Origin: Methylotenera oryzisoli_B
Lineage (GTDB): Bacteria; Pseudomonadota; Gammaproteobacteria; Burkholderiales; Methylophilaceae
DNA: 64,000 nt
Direction: 5' to 3'
Assembly (NCBI GenBank): GCA_965613685.1
Contig: OZ277031.1
Span: forward strand, 992,001 to 1,056,000
Under the pieces are notes generated by a model that was given only the letters and a program-made list of their open reading frames with translations, had not been told where the DNA came from and did no database searches. Positions 44,349 to 52,094 of the stretch are shown here, in pieces. Made by a program: the position numbers and the translations under genes. The first letter of the stretch is position 1. Each line of letters begins with the position of its first letter.

Positions 44349-45341
44349 ATGAGTATTTTTATGCGAACCCCATTCCTATTAGCGCTATGCGCTTTATCCA
44401 TGGCTAACCAAGCGGTATACGCCGACATCATTTTGCCGGACGTGGGCGCCAAATACGTGAGCCTCAAACAAATCAACCCTAGCCGGGATGCAGGCTACGT
44501 GGTCGGCGACGTATTGGATAGGACCATTATTTTAGATGTCAAAAAGCCTTACGAACTGGTTAAAGAATCCCTCCCTATAGAGGGCTACGAACACCGCTAC
44601 CGTGGTCAGATTTCCGGCATAGAACTAATTAAAATCAGCCACCAAGAAAGCAATAGCAGTGAAGGCGTCAACCATGAACTGCAATTGCGCTATCAAGTAT
44701 TCACCACCGGTAAATTAGCCAAGCCGGCTGCCCTGCGCGCGGAAATTGTTAAGTTACGCAACACCAACAGCAAAGAAATAGTGCAATACCGCATCCCCTC
44801 CTATTCATTCCGCATTTCACCACTGTCGGTGTTCGGCGCGGTTAAATTAAAAGAAGAAATGAGCCCCTTTGTTCCCCCCTTATTTCTGGATGACCAAGCA
44901 GACCTGATGCAACTAAGCCTTGCTATAGCAACGCTTAGCCTATCTTTGCTAGGCCTGCTGTATATCCTTGGCGTGCACGCCTGGTTGCCTAGAATGGGCG
45001 CCCCGTTCGCCAAAGCCTACCGTGACATACGTAAAATGCCGGATAACGAAGCCGGCATACAAGAAGCCGCCACGCGTTTGCATGCAGCCTTAAACAAAAC
45101 CGCCGGCGGCGTTTTGTTTAGTAGCAACTTAGACCAGTTTATAAAAAACAAACCGGTGTACGCACCGTTAAATCAGGAATTAGAACGCTTTTTTAGTCTA
45201 TCAAGCTTGGTGTTTTTTGCGCCCGTGGCCCACACCCATCTGGGCGTTAGCCCCAAGCTATGGCTGCAACAGTTCTGCCGGCAATTGCGCGATTGCGAGC
45301 GTGGATTGCTGCCTAACGTTAAAAACAAAGTGAGCCAGTAA
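44349..45341 (+). CDS. mxaA: MxaA, methanol dehydrogenase calcium-insertion protein
   Basis: A 330-residue protein with a cleavable signal peptide (about 1-25, ending VYADI), a periplasmic region to about residue 185, one membrane helix (about 193-215: LSLAIATLSLSLLGLLYILG) and a cytoplasmic part. Together with its place between mxaS and mxaC this fits MxaA, known from methylotroph genetics to be needed for calcium insertion into methanol dehydrogenase. I start at the ATG at 44349, four bases after the mxaS stop; a second ATG at 44361 is possible. Longer in-frame starts lie inside mxaS. The stop shares one base with the mxaC start (TAATG). Confidence 0.83.
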   Translation: MSIFMRTPFLLALCALSMANQAVYADIILPDVGAKYVSLKQINPSRDAGYVVGDVLDRTIILDVKKPYELVKESLPIEGYEHRYRGQISGIELIKISHQESNSSEGVNHELQLRYQVFTTGKLAKPAALRAEIVKLRNTNSKEIVQYRIPSYSFRISPLSVFGAVKLKEEMSPFVPPLFLDDQADLMQLSLAIATLSLSLLGLLYILGVHAWLPRMGAPFAKAYRDIRKMPDNEAGIQEAATRLHAALNKTAGGVLFSSNLDQFIKNKPVYAPLNQELERFFSLSSLVFFAPVAHTHLGVSPKLWLQQFCRQLRDCERGLLPNVKNKVSQ

Positions 45342-46330
45342 TGGGCTTTGCTCATCCTTTGCTGTTATGGCTGCTGCCTTTGGCCGCCCTGCCTATCCTG
45401 CTGGATAGAGCCAATAGTCGTGGCTATTCATGGGTAGCCATGTTGCCTAGCGACCCCCTATCCAATCTAATAGGCTTGCTGCTTAAAATTCTGGCTGCCA
45501 TCAGCCTGTTTTGCATCATTTTAGGCTTGGCGGGGCCACACAGCTTGGAACAAAAAATCCAACGCATAGGCGTGGGCGCGCAAATAGGCATGGTGATAGA
45601 CCGCAGCGCCAGCATGGACGACCCTTTTTCAGGCGGCACGGCAGAGGGCCGAGTGGGCGAAACCAAATCGGTGGCCGCGGCCAGAATAATGACTGACTTC
45701 GTCAGCAAGCGTAAAAATGACATGATAGGCGTGGTGACTTTCAGCAACTCCGCTATGTACGTGTTGCCATTAACCGACAGTCGCGAAGCAGTCCTGGCTG
45801 CCATTAGCGCCACGGCCGGCAACTCCTTATTTCAAACCAACATAGGTGGTGGCTTAAGCAGTGCGGTAGGCTTATTTGAACACGTACCCGACTCCGGCTC
45901 AAGGGCCATCATCTTAATATCAGACGGTGCCGGACGCGTTGGGGCAGAAGTACAGCAAAAATTACGCGACTGGTTAGAGCGTTACAACCTTTCTTTGTAT
46001 TGGGTGGTATTGCGTCAACCGGCTGGTATCGATATTTTTGATCCAAAATACCAAGACCATTATGAGGAAATGCTGCCATCGGAAGTGGAGCTGTATAACT
46101 ACTTCAAATTACTGCGTACGCCCTTTCACGCTTACCAAGCGGAAGACCCAAAATCCTTAGCGGCGGCCATAGCCGACATCAATCAAAAAGAAAAGAAACC
46201 CATCAAATACATGCAAAGAATTCCTGGTCATGATTACACGCAACTCTGTTATTTCATTGCGGCCTTCATGATAGGCCTTTTGCTTAGCGTTAAATACTTC
46301 GAGCTTAGAACCTGGAACACAAAACCATGA
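45341..46330 (+). CDS. mxaC: MxaC, membrane von Willebrand factor A protein
   Basis: A 329-residue protein of the BatA/MxaC type: an N-terminal pair of helices (about 5-20 and 42-66), a vWFA domain (about 80-270) with an intact metal site in GMVIDRSASMDDPF, and a C-terminal helix (about 300-318). In mxa clusters the product is needed, with MxaA and MxaL, for calcium insertion into methanol dehydrogenase. The gene overlaps both neighbours (TAATG with mxaA, ATGA with mxaK), so translation is coupled. Confidence 0.86.
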   Translation: MGFAHPLLLWLLPLAALPILLDRANSRGYSWVAMLPSDPLSNLIGLLLKILAAISLFCIILGLAGPHSLEQKIQRIGVGAQIGMVIDRSASMDDPFSGGTAEGRVGETKSVAAARIMTDFVSKRKNDMIGVVTFSNSAMYVLPLTDSREAVLAAISATAGNSLFQTNIGGGLSSAVGLFEHVPDSGSRAIILISDGAGRVGAEVQQKLRDWLERYNLSLYWVVLRQPAGIDIFDPKYQDHYEEMLPSEVELYNYFKLLRTPFHAYQAEDPKSLAAAIADINQKEKKPIKYMQRIPGHDYTQLCYFIAAFMIGLLLSVKYFELRTWNTKP

Positions 46331-46881
46331 GCCTTAAATTCCCATCTATCAGCGTCAAAAAACTGTCGCTACTCTTAGTCGTCATCGCCACCCTAGCCAG
46401 TCTTGCGATTGCCTATGAGGTCAACCGCATCAGGCAAATCTACGCCTTTAATCGGGCAGTGAGCACCGGTAAAAATCCGCAAACCGACAAGCAAAGTTTT
46501 GAAGCCAAGTATGCCACCGCCTATTGGTTAGCTAAAAACGAACGCTTTAAAGAATCCACCTTGCTCTATTCGCAACTGACGCAAAAAGGCACGCCCGCGC
46601 AAAGAGCAGCAGTGCAGCACAATATAGGCAATATGTTCTTTTTAAAAGCCTTGCAAGTAAGTGGCGGCAACGACCCAAAGGTACGCGACGAGGTGGAGTA
46701 CTTGCTTATGCAGGCCCACAGTTCCTATAAACAAGCGCTCAAACAAGACAACAGCAACTGGGGCACGCGTCGCAACCTTGACCGTGTTATCACCTTATTG
46801 CCAGAAACCCCTACTCCTGGTGTCGGTGAATCCGACTCCCCTGGCCTAATCATGGGCAATATACCGAATGGCTTACCGTGA
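46327..46881 (+). CDS. mxaK: MxaK-like protein
   Basis: A 184-residue protein with one N-terminal membrane helix (about 12-30) followed by a periplasmic domain with TPR-like helices (ATAYWLAKNERFKESTLLYS near 57-76). Its position between mxaC and mxaL is the main ground for the name; MxaK proteins are poorly conserved and their function in methanol dehydrogenase maturation is only known from genetics. Both ends overlap the neighbours by four bases. Confidence 0.75.
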   Translation: MSLKFPSISVKKLSLLLVVIATLASLAIAYEVNRIRQIYAFNRAVSTGKNPQTDKQSFEAKYATAYWLAKNERFKESTLLYSQLTQKGTPAQRAAVQHNIGNMFFLKALQVSGGNDPKVRDEVEYLLMQAHSSYKQALKQDNSNWGTRRNLDRVITLLPETPTPGVGESDSPGLIMGNIPNGLP

Positions 46882-47909
46882 AAAAAATCATCGCTTATTT
46901 TAAGTCCAATCGCGACACGGCCTTGCTCAGCAGCGCCATGCTGCTGCTATTGTTGGCCATGCTTGAGCCCACTATACCGCTTAAGCACAATATCTACAGC
47001 TACTTCCTAGTCGCCGACATTTCACAAAGCATGAACGCGGTGGACATGCGCATCAACGGTAAACCGGTGTCGCGTATTGCCTACACCCAGCAGTTGATGC
47101 ATGAAACCGTGGCATCGCTGCCTTGTGACACCAAAGTCAGCATAGGCTTATTTGCCGGCACAAGCGTCGCGGCTCTCTACACCCCTATTGAAGTGTGTGA
47201 AAATTTTGCTGCCATACAAGACACCATAGACCACCTAGATTGGCGCAATGCCTGGGCCGGCAACAGCCGCGTCCGCGAGAGCTTATACAGCATCGCTAGA
47301 GCCGTACGCGGCTTTCCTGAACCGGCGCAGGTGGTCTTGGTAACGGACGGCGAAGAAGCGCCCAAGCTGCATGCTTTTAACACCAGGGATTTAACTAATT
47401 TCCAAGGTGCGGATGATTGGTTATTGGTCGGTGTGGGTTCAGAAAAAGGCACGGCCATCCCCAAATTAACTGAAAAAAATCAACTCATAGGCTATTGGTC
47501 CAACGACAGCTTTGCCCTGCAACCGGGTATCGCGCAAATTTCCGAATCCAACCTAGGCACGCGCGATGACAGTGTGGCCGGTGCTAACGATAGGTTTATC
47601 TCGAAACTGGACAGCGAGTACCTGAAAAACGTCGCCAAGGAAATTGGTGGTGACTACGTGAATGGCGATAACGTGCATAATGTATTGGATGCCATGAAAA
47701 AGCAAAAACCGGCTAGGCGTGACATCGCGCCATATAACTTAAGCAGCGTTTTAGCTGGCCTAGCGGCACTATTATTGTTGCTTGCCTATATGGGTAAACA
47801 CCCCTGGGCGCAAATACAATCCAGTTTGAAATTCTATAAAAAAGAATTATTCAAAAACCGAGTCAGTGCTAACGAAGCCAGCATTGCCCACGACAACCAA
47901 ATCCATTAA
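46878..47909 (+). CDS. mxaL: MxaL, membrane von Willebrand factor A protein
   Basis: A 343-residue protein with an N-terminal helix (about 15-32), a vWFA-like domain (about 45-255) opening with FLVADISQSMNAVDM (metal site DxSxS kept) and a C-terminal helix (about 292-308). It corresponds to BatB/MxaL, required for the active calcium form of methanol dehydrogenase in studied methylotrophs. The start is GTG at 46878, overlapping mxaK by four bases. No mxaD follows; instead the gene converges on ygfX, sharing four bases. Confidence 0.82.
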   Translation: MKKIIAYFKSNRDTALLSSAMLLLLLAMLEPTIPLKHNIYSYFLVADISQSMNAVDMRINGKPVSRIAYTQQLMHETVASLPCDTKVSIGLFAGTSVAALYTPIEVCENFAAIQDTIDHLDWRNAWAGNSRVRESLYSIARAVRGFPEPAQVVLVTDGEEAPKLHAFNTRDLTNFQGADDWLLVGVGSEKGTAIPKLTEKNQLIGYWSNDSFALQPGIAQISESNLGTRDDSVAGANDRFISKLDSEYLKNVAKEIGGDYVNGDNVHNVLDAMKKQKPARRDIAPYNLSSVLAGLAALLLLLAYMGKHPWAQIQSSLKFYKKELFKNRVSANEASIAHDNQIH

Positions 47910-48346
47910 ACCGGCAGCGTCGCCCACCTTAGGTATACGCGTAAACGCCGGTACTCCTCAGCGTCCACCGCGTCAGCAAGAATTAGCACGTAGCGCTTAG
48001 GGCTATACCACGCCGCCTCATGCAAGCGATAATGCACCACCGTCAATAAAGGCGTGACCACGCTACTAGGCATGACACGCACCTTCTGCCTACGACCATC
48101 CTTAAGATGAATCGTAACGCTGTTATCTGGCTTAAGCTGCAAGGCCACGACCGAATGCTTTAAACGCCTTAAGCCATGCAGCAAGATGGCATGACTTGTG
48201 GCCGCTGCCAGCATTAGGCAGCTTAATACTCGCCACGGCCACGGCCAAGGCAACACGCCTAGGCACACTACGCCCAACACGCTCATGGCGCCCAATACCC
48301 AGCACAAAACAACGGATGGCCTGATGCCTAATTGTATGGGGTGCAT
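47906..48346 (-). CDS. ygfX: YgfX (CptA) family membrane protein
   Basis: A 146-residue protein with two adjacent membrane helices (about 12-32 and 38-55) and a soluble C-terminal domain with LKPDNSVTIHLKDGRRQKVRV and the ending LRVYLRWATLPV. This plan fits the YgfX/CptA family, whose E. coli member was described as an inhibitor of cell division proteins and sits beside ygfZ and sdhE. Here ygfZ is the divergent neighbour, which supports the call; no sdhE is present. The call is moderately secure because the family is divergent. Confidence 0.65.
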   Translation of the reverse strand: MHPIQLGIRPSVVLCWVLGAMSVLGVVCLGVLPWPWPWRVLSCLMLAAATSHAILLHGLRRLKHSVVALQLKPDNSVTIHLKDGRRQKVRVMPSSVVTPLLTVVHYRLHEAAWYSPKRYVLILADAVDAEEYRRLRVYLRWATLPV

Positions 48347-48444
48347 ATTCCCTCAGCAGAGCGCATAGCGGCTAAATTTATGCTGCGTATGACGCTTCAA
48401 TATATAATGCCTTTAGCCCCCTAATTACCCACTACGAGTGACCC

Positions 48445-49476
48445 ATGGCAAACAACGATTGGCAAGAATTTCAATTCATACAAGGCGCGGTTTTTAATAA
48501 CGAAACTATAGTCTCATTTGGCAACATACAAAATGAGCTGTTGTGCGCAGCACAAGCTGACATCGTATGTGATTTGTCGCACTTGGCCACGCTGGCTTTA
48601 AGCGGCGATGACGCGCTGACTTTTCTGCAAGGCCAGGTGACCAACGACGTTAATTTGCTCGGCACAGACAAGGCCCATTACAGCGGTTACTGCAGCCCTA
48701 AAGGGCGTTTATTGGCCTTGTTTTTGGCTTACCGTCAGGCACAAACCGTCCACTTGCAGCTAAATGGCAAGCTGGCCATAGCCATAGCAAAACGCCTAAA
48801 AATGTACGTCATGCGCTCTAAGGTCAATTTAGACAACGTCAGCGACGCCACCGTGAAGCTGGGCATCAGTGGCCCCAATGCCGAGCAAGCTTTGTCGACT
48901 TTTTTCAGCACCATCCCTGCCCTAGCCTTAGAACTGAGCCATAGCGAAAACGGCACTTTAATTCGCTTGAGCGGGCCATTGCCGCGCTTTGAAATCGTCT
49001 GCAATACAGACACCGCCAAACGCATTTGGTCAGAGCTGAAAAAAACCTGCAAGCCGGTAGGCAAAGCCGCATGGGAATGGTTGGAAATACAAGCCGGCAT
49101 TCCGGATATACAGTTGACCACCCAAGAAGAGTTTGTGCCGCAGATGGTTAACTTGGATTGCCTTAACGGTATTAACTTCAAGAAAGGCTGTTACACCGGG
49201 CAAGAAATTGTCGCCAGAACCCACTACTTAGGTAAAGTCAAACGCAGGACGCATTTACTTCACCTAGCGACCTCGGTGCCTGCACAAGCAGGGATGGACG
49301 TCGTCACGGACAAACAGGATGTGGTAGGCAAGGTAGTTAGAGCGGCGCCCGCGCCCAATGGTGGCTACGCCGTCTTAGCTGAAATCCGCTTAGACAGCAT
49401 GGATGCCGGCGATCTTTTCATTAATGGCGTCAAGCTTGAACTGCGCACCCTGCCCTACGCCTTGAGCGCTGATTAA
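48445..49476 (+). CDS. ygfZ: YgfZ, folate-binding iron-sulfur protein maturation factor
   Basis: A 343-residue protein of the YgfZ/GcvT-like family, which helps maintain certain 4Fe-4S enzymes using folate. The signature KGCYTGQEIVARTHYLGKVK near 246-265 contains the conserved Cys. A consensus -10 element TATAAT lies at 48403-48408. The gene is divergent from ygfX and its end overlaps ftsB by four bases on the opposite strand. Length is typical. Confidence 0.92.
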   Translation: MANNDWQEFQFIQGAVFNNETIVSFGNIQNELLCAAQADIVCDLSHLATLALSGDDALTFLQGQVTNDVNLLGTDKAHYSGYCSPKGRLLALFLAYRQAQTVHLQLNGKLAIAIAKRLKMYVMRSKVNLDNVSDATVKLGISGPNAEQALSTFFSTIPALALELSHSENGTLIRLSGPLPRFEIVCNTDTAKRIWSELKKTCKPVGKAAWEWLEIQAGIPDIQLTTQEEFVPQMVNLDCLNGINFKKGCYTGQEIVARTHYLGKVKRRTHLLHLATSVPAQAGMDVVTDKQDVVGKVVRAAPAPNGGYAVLAEIRLDSMDAGDLFINGVKLELRTLPYALSAD

Positions 49477-49778
49477 GGCTGGGCTTTAGGCAGGAGGGCG
49501 GGCTTGGCGGCGTCCAAGACTTGGTAAAAGACCTCGTCTTGCTTGACCATGCCCAGCTCACTTCTAGCGCGTTCTTCAATGGCGGCGCGACCACTTTTCA
49601 AATCCAGCACCTCTGCATCCAAGGCCTGATTTCTCGCCTTTAATGTGAGGTTGGTCTCTTGCGTCAAACTGATTTGACGGCTTAACTTCCACACGCTCAG
49701 CCAACTGCCTTTGCCCAACCACAGTGGATACTGCAGCAAGGCGATAAGGGTAATGAAAATGAGGGTGAGCGCTTTCAC
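49473..49778 (-). CDS. ftsB: Cell division protein FtsB
   Basis: A 101-residue bitopic protein: N-terminal membrane helix (about 3-20), then a coiled coil (about 33-65) and a short C-terminal part containing RARSELGMVKQDEVFYQV. This is FtsB of the FtsQLB complex at the division septum. The position five bases after eno is the classical proteobacterial arrangement. Confidence 0.93.
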   Translation of the reverse strand: MKALTLIFITLIALLQYPLWLGKGSWLSVWKLSRQISLTQETNLTLKARNQALDAEVLDLKSGRAAIEERARSELGMVKQDEVFYQVLDAAKPALLPKAQP

Positions 49779-49783
49779 AAGGC

Positions 49784-51070
49784 TTATTTAAACAATTGGT
49801 AAAACGCACCCATGCCGGCGTAACTGGTGGCATCGCCTAACTCTTCTTCTATGCGCAACAATTGGTTGTACTTAGCAATACGCTCAGAACGGCACAATGA
49901 ACCGGTTTTGATTTGTAAGGCATTGGTTGCCACTGAAATGTCGGCGATGGTGGTGTCCTCGGTTTCACCAGAACGATGCGAAACCACCGCGGTATAGCCG
50001 GCACGTTTTGCCATTTCTATGGTTTGGAAGGTTTCGGTCAAGGTACCGATCTGGTTAACTTTGATCAATACTGAGTTAGCCACACCGCGCTGTATGCCCT
50101 CACGCAAAATTTTGCTATTGGTTACGAATAAATCGTCGCCAACCAATTGCGTGGTTTTGCCTAGGCGCTTGGTTAAAATATCCCAGCCATCCCAATCAAA
50201 CTCGCCCATGCCGTCTTCTATGCTAATAATCGGGTATTTATCGCACCACGTAGCCAGGTAGTCGGTGAATTGAGCCGATGATAAGGCCAAGCCTTCCGAT
50301 TCCAAGTGGTATTTACCGTCTTTATAAAATTCAGTACTGGCGCAATCCAAGCCCAAGTAAACATCGCGACCTGGCTCGTACCCGGCAGCAGAAATGGCTT
50401 CTAAAATTAACTGTATGGCCGCTTCATTGGAAGGCAAATTAGGTGCGAAACCGCCTTCGTCACCCACAGTGGTGGCCAGGCCTTTTTTATGCAAGGTCTT
50501 TTTCAATTGATGAAACACTTCAGCGCCGCAACGCATGGCTTCACGGAAGCTAGGCAAACCGGCTGGAATAATCATGAACTCTTGCATGTCCACGCTGTTA
50601 TCGGCGTGCGCACCACCGTTGATGATGTTCATCATAGGCGTAGGCAATTGCATCGCGCCTGAACCGCCTAAATAGCGATACAAAGGCAAACCGGATTCTT
50701 CGGCCGCGGCACGTGCACAGGCCATGGACACGGCTAAAATGGAATTGGCGCCTAAGCGGTCTTTGTTTTCCGTGCCGTCTAATTCAATCAAGGTTTTATC
50801 AATAAAACTTTGCTCTTCGGCATCCAGACCGATGATGGCTTCGGTGATTTCAGTGTTGACGTTTTCCACTGCCTGCAACACGCCTTTACCTAAATAGCGA
50901 GCGCTGTCGCCATCGCGCAACTCCATGGCTTCCTTGGCACCGGTAGAGGCGCCTGAAGGCACGGCCGCACGGCCTATCACGCCACTTTCTAGCAAGACAT
51001 CGCACTCCACCGTCGGGTTGCCACGTGAGTCTAAAATTTCGCGGGCGATAATATCAACAATTGCACTCAT
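49784..51070 (-). CDS. eno: Enolase
   Basis: A 428-residue enolase. The signature LIKVNQIGTLTET near 338-350 contains a catalytic Lys; SHRSGETEDTTIADISVA follows and IISIEDGMGEFDWDGW carries metal ligands. I use the ATG at 51070, nine bases after GAGGAG; a GTG one codon upstream is the only nearby alternative. It belongs to the pyrG-kdsA-eno-ftsB group; the gap to kdsA contains a palindromic element. Confidence 0.97.
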   Translation of the reverse strand: MSAIVDIIAREILDSRGNPTVECDVLLESGVIGRAAVPSGASTGAKEAMELRDGDSARYLGKGVLQAVENVNTEITEAIIGLDAEEQSFIDKTLIELDGTENKDRLGANSILAVSMACARAAAEESGLPLYRYLGGSGAMQLPTPMMNIINGGAHADNSVDMQEFMIIPAGLPSFREAMRCGAEVFHQLKKTLHKKGLATTVGDEGGFAPNLPSNEAAIQLILEAISAAGYEPGRDVYLGLDCASTEFYKDGKYHLESEGLALSSAQFTDYLATWCDKYPIISIEDGMGEFDWDGWDILTKRLGKTTQLVGDDLFVTNSKILREGIQRGVANSVLIKVNQIGTLTETFQTIEMAKRAGYTAVVSHRSGETEDTTIADISVATNALQIKTGSLCRSERIAKYNQLLRIEEELGDATSYAGMGAFYQLFK

Positions 51071-51112
51071 CACTTACTCCTCAAATAATTTTTTAATTCA
51101 GACACAAATACA

Positions 51113-51194
51113 CACAGATAAACGCGGATAAAATCAATACCATAAAAACTTTAATCAGGCTTGATGTATCTGTGTCAATTCGTGTTCATCTGTG
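51113..51194. repeat. Palindromic intergenic element B (CACAGAT type)
   Basis: The arms CACAGATAAACGCGGAT (51113-51129) and ATTCGTGTTCATCTGTG (51178-51194) are inverted repeats with 14 of 17 bases matching, separated by 48 bases. Further CACA/TGTG blocks flank them (ACACAAATA before, GTATCTGTGTC inside). It lies between kdsA and eno, on the transcript. The sequence family differs from element A but the plan is the same. Confidence 0.65.
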
Positions 51195-51206
51195 GCTAAA
51201 CTGTTT

Positions 51207-52046
51207 CTACAAACTGCATTCTATAAAGCCGGCTTTTTTCACCAGCTTATCTAAATCCACCAACACGGCTAACAGCTCGTGCATTCTATGCAAAGGCCAG
51301 GCGTTCGGACCATCGGACAAAGCCCGATCAGGGTCCGCATGGGTTTCCATGAAAATGCCGGCTATGCCACTGGCCACCGCTGCTCTAGCCAACACCGGCA
51401 CATGCTCGCGTTGACCGCCACTCTTGTCGCCTTGACCGCCCGGCTGTTGCACCGAATGGGTTGCATCAAACACCACCGGGCAATGGGTTTCCCGCATGAT
51501 GGCCAAGCCTCGCATGTCCGACACCAGGGTGTTGTAGCCAAACGACACGCCACGCTCACACACCATGATGTTGTCCTGGTTGCCATTGGCCTCTCGGGCT
51601 TTCTGCACCACGTTACGCATGTCAGCCGGTGCCATAAACTGGCCTTTTTTTATGTTGACCGGCTTACCGGATTTTGCACAAGCCATAATAAAATCGGTTT
51701 GGCGACATAAAAAAGCCGGCGTTTGCAGCACATCGACCACGGCAGCCACCTCATTTACTTGCTGCTCGGTATGCACATCGGTCAGCACCGGCACGCCAAT
51801 TTGGCGACGCACCTCATCTAATATTCTCAAGCCTTGCTCTAGCCCCAATCCCCTGAACGTGCTGTTGGCACTGCGATTGGCTTTATCAAAAGACGATTTG
51901 TATATAAACGGCATGGACAAGGCCGTTGCCATTTCTTTTAGCTGGCCAGCACTATCGATGGCCATTTGTTCGGATTCAATGACGCAGGGTCCGGCTATTA
52001 AAAATAAGGGGTGGTCTAGGCCCACCTCAAAATTACATAATTTCAT
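51207..52046 (-). CDS. kdsA: 3-deoxy-8-phosphooctulonate synthase
   Basis: A 279-residue KDO-8-phosphate synthase, joining arabinose-5-phosphate and PEP for LPS core. It shows LIAGPCVIESEQMAID near 17-32, KSSFDKANRS near 50-59 and VFDATHSVQQPGGQGDKSGG, in which Asn is absent at the position that marks metal-dependent enzymes less clearly here. It sits between pyrG (48-base gap) and eno. Confidence 0.96.
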   Translation of the reverse strand: MKLCNFEVGLDHPLFLIAGPCVIESEQMAIDSAGQLKEMATALSMPFIYKSSFDKANRSANSTFRGLGLEQGLRILDEVRRQIGVPVLTDVHTEQQVNEVAAVVDVLQTPAFLCRQTDFIMACAKSGKPVNIKKGQFMAPADMRNVVQKAREANGNQDNIMVCERGVSFGYNTLVSDMRGLAIMRETHCPVVFDATHSVQQPGGQGDKSGGQREHVPVLARAAVASGIAGIFMETHADPDRALSDGPNAWPLHRMHELLAVLVDLDKLVKKAGFIECSL

Positions 52047-52094
52047 TTAAGGCCTTTATATACCGCAGCGCTTAGCAAACCGCTGGCACAGAGG

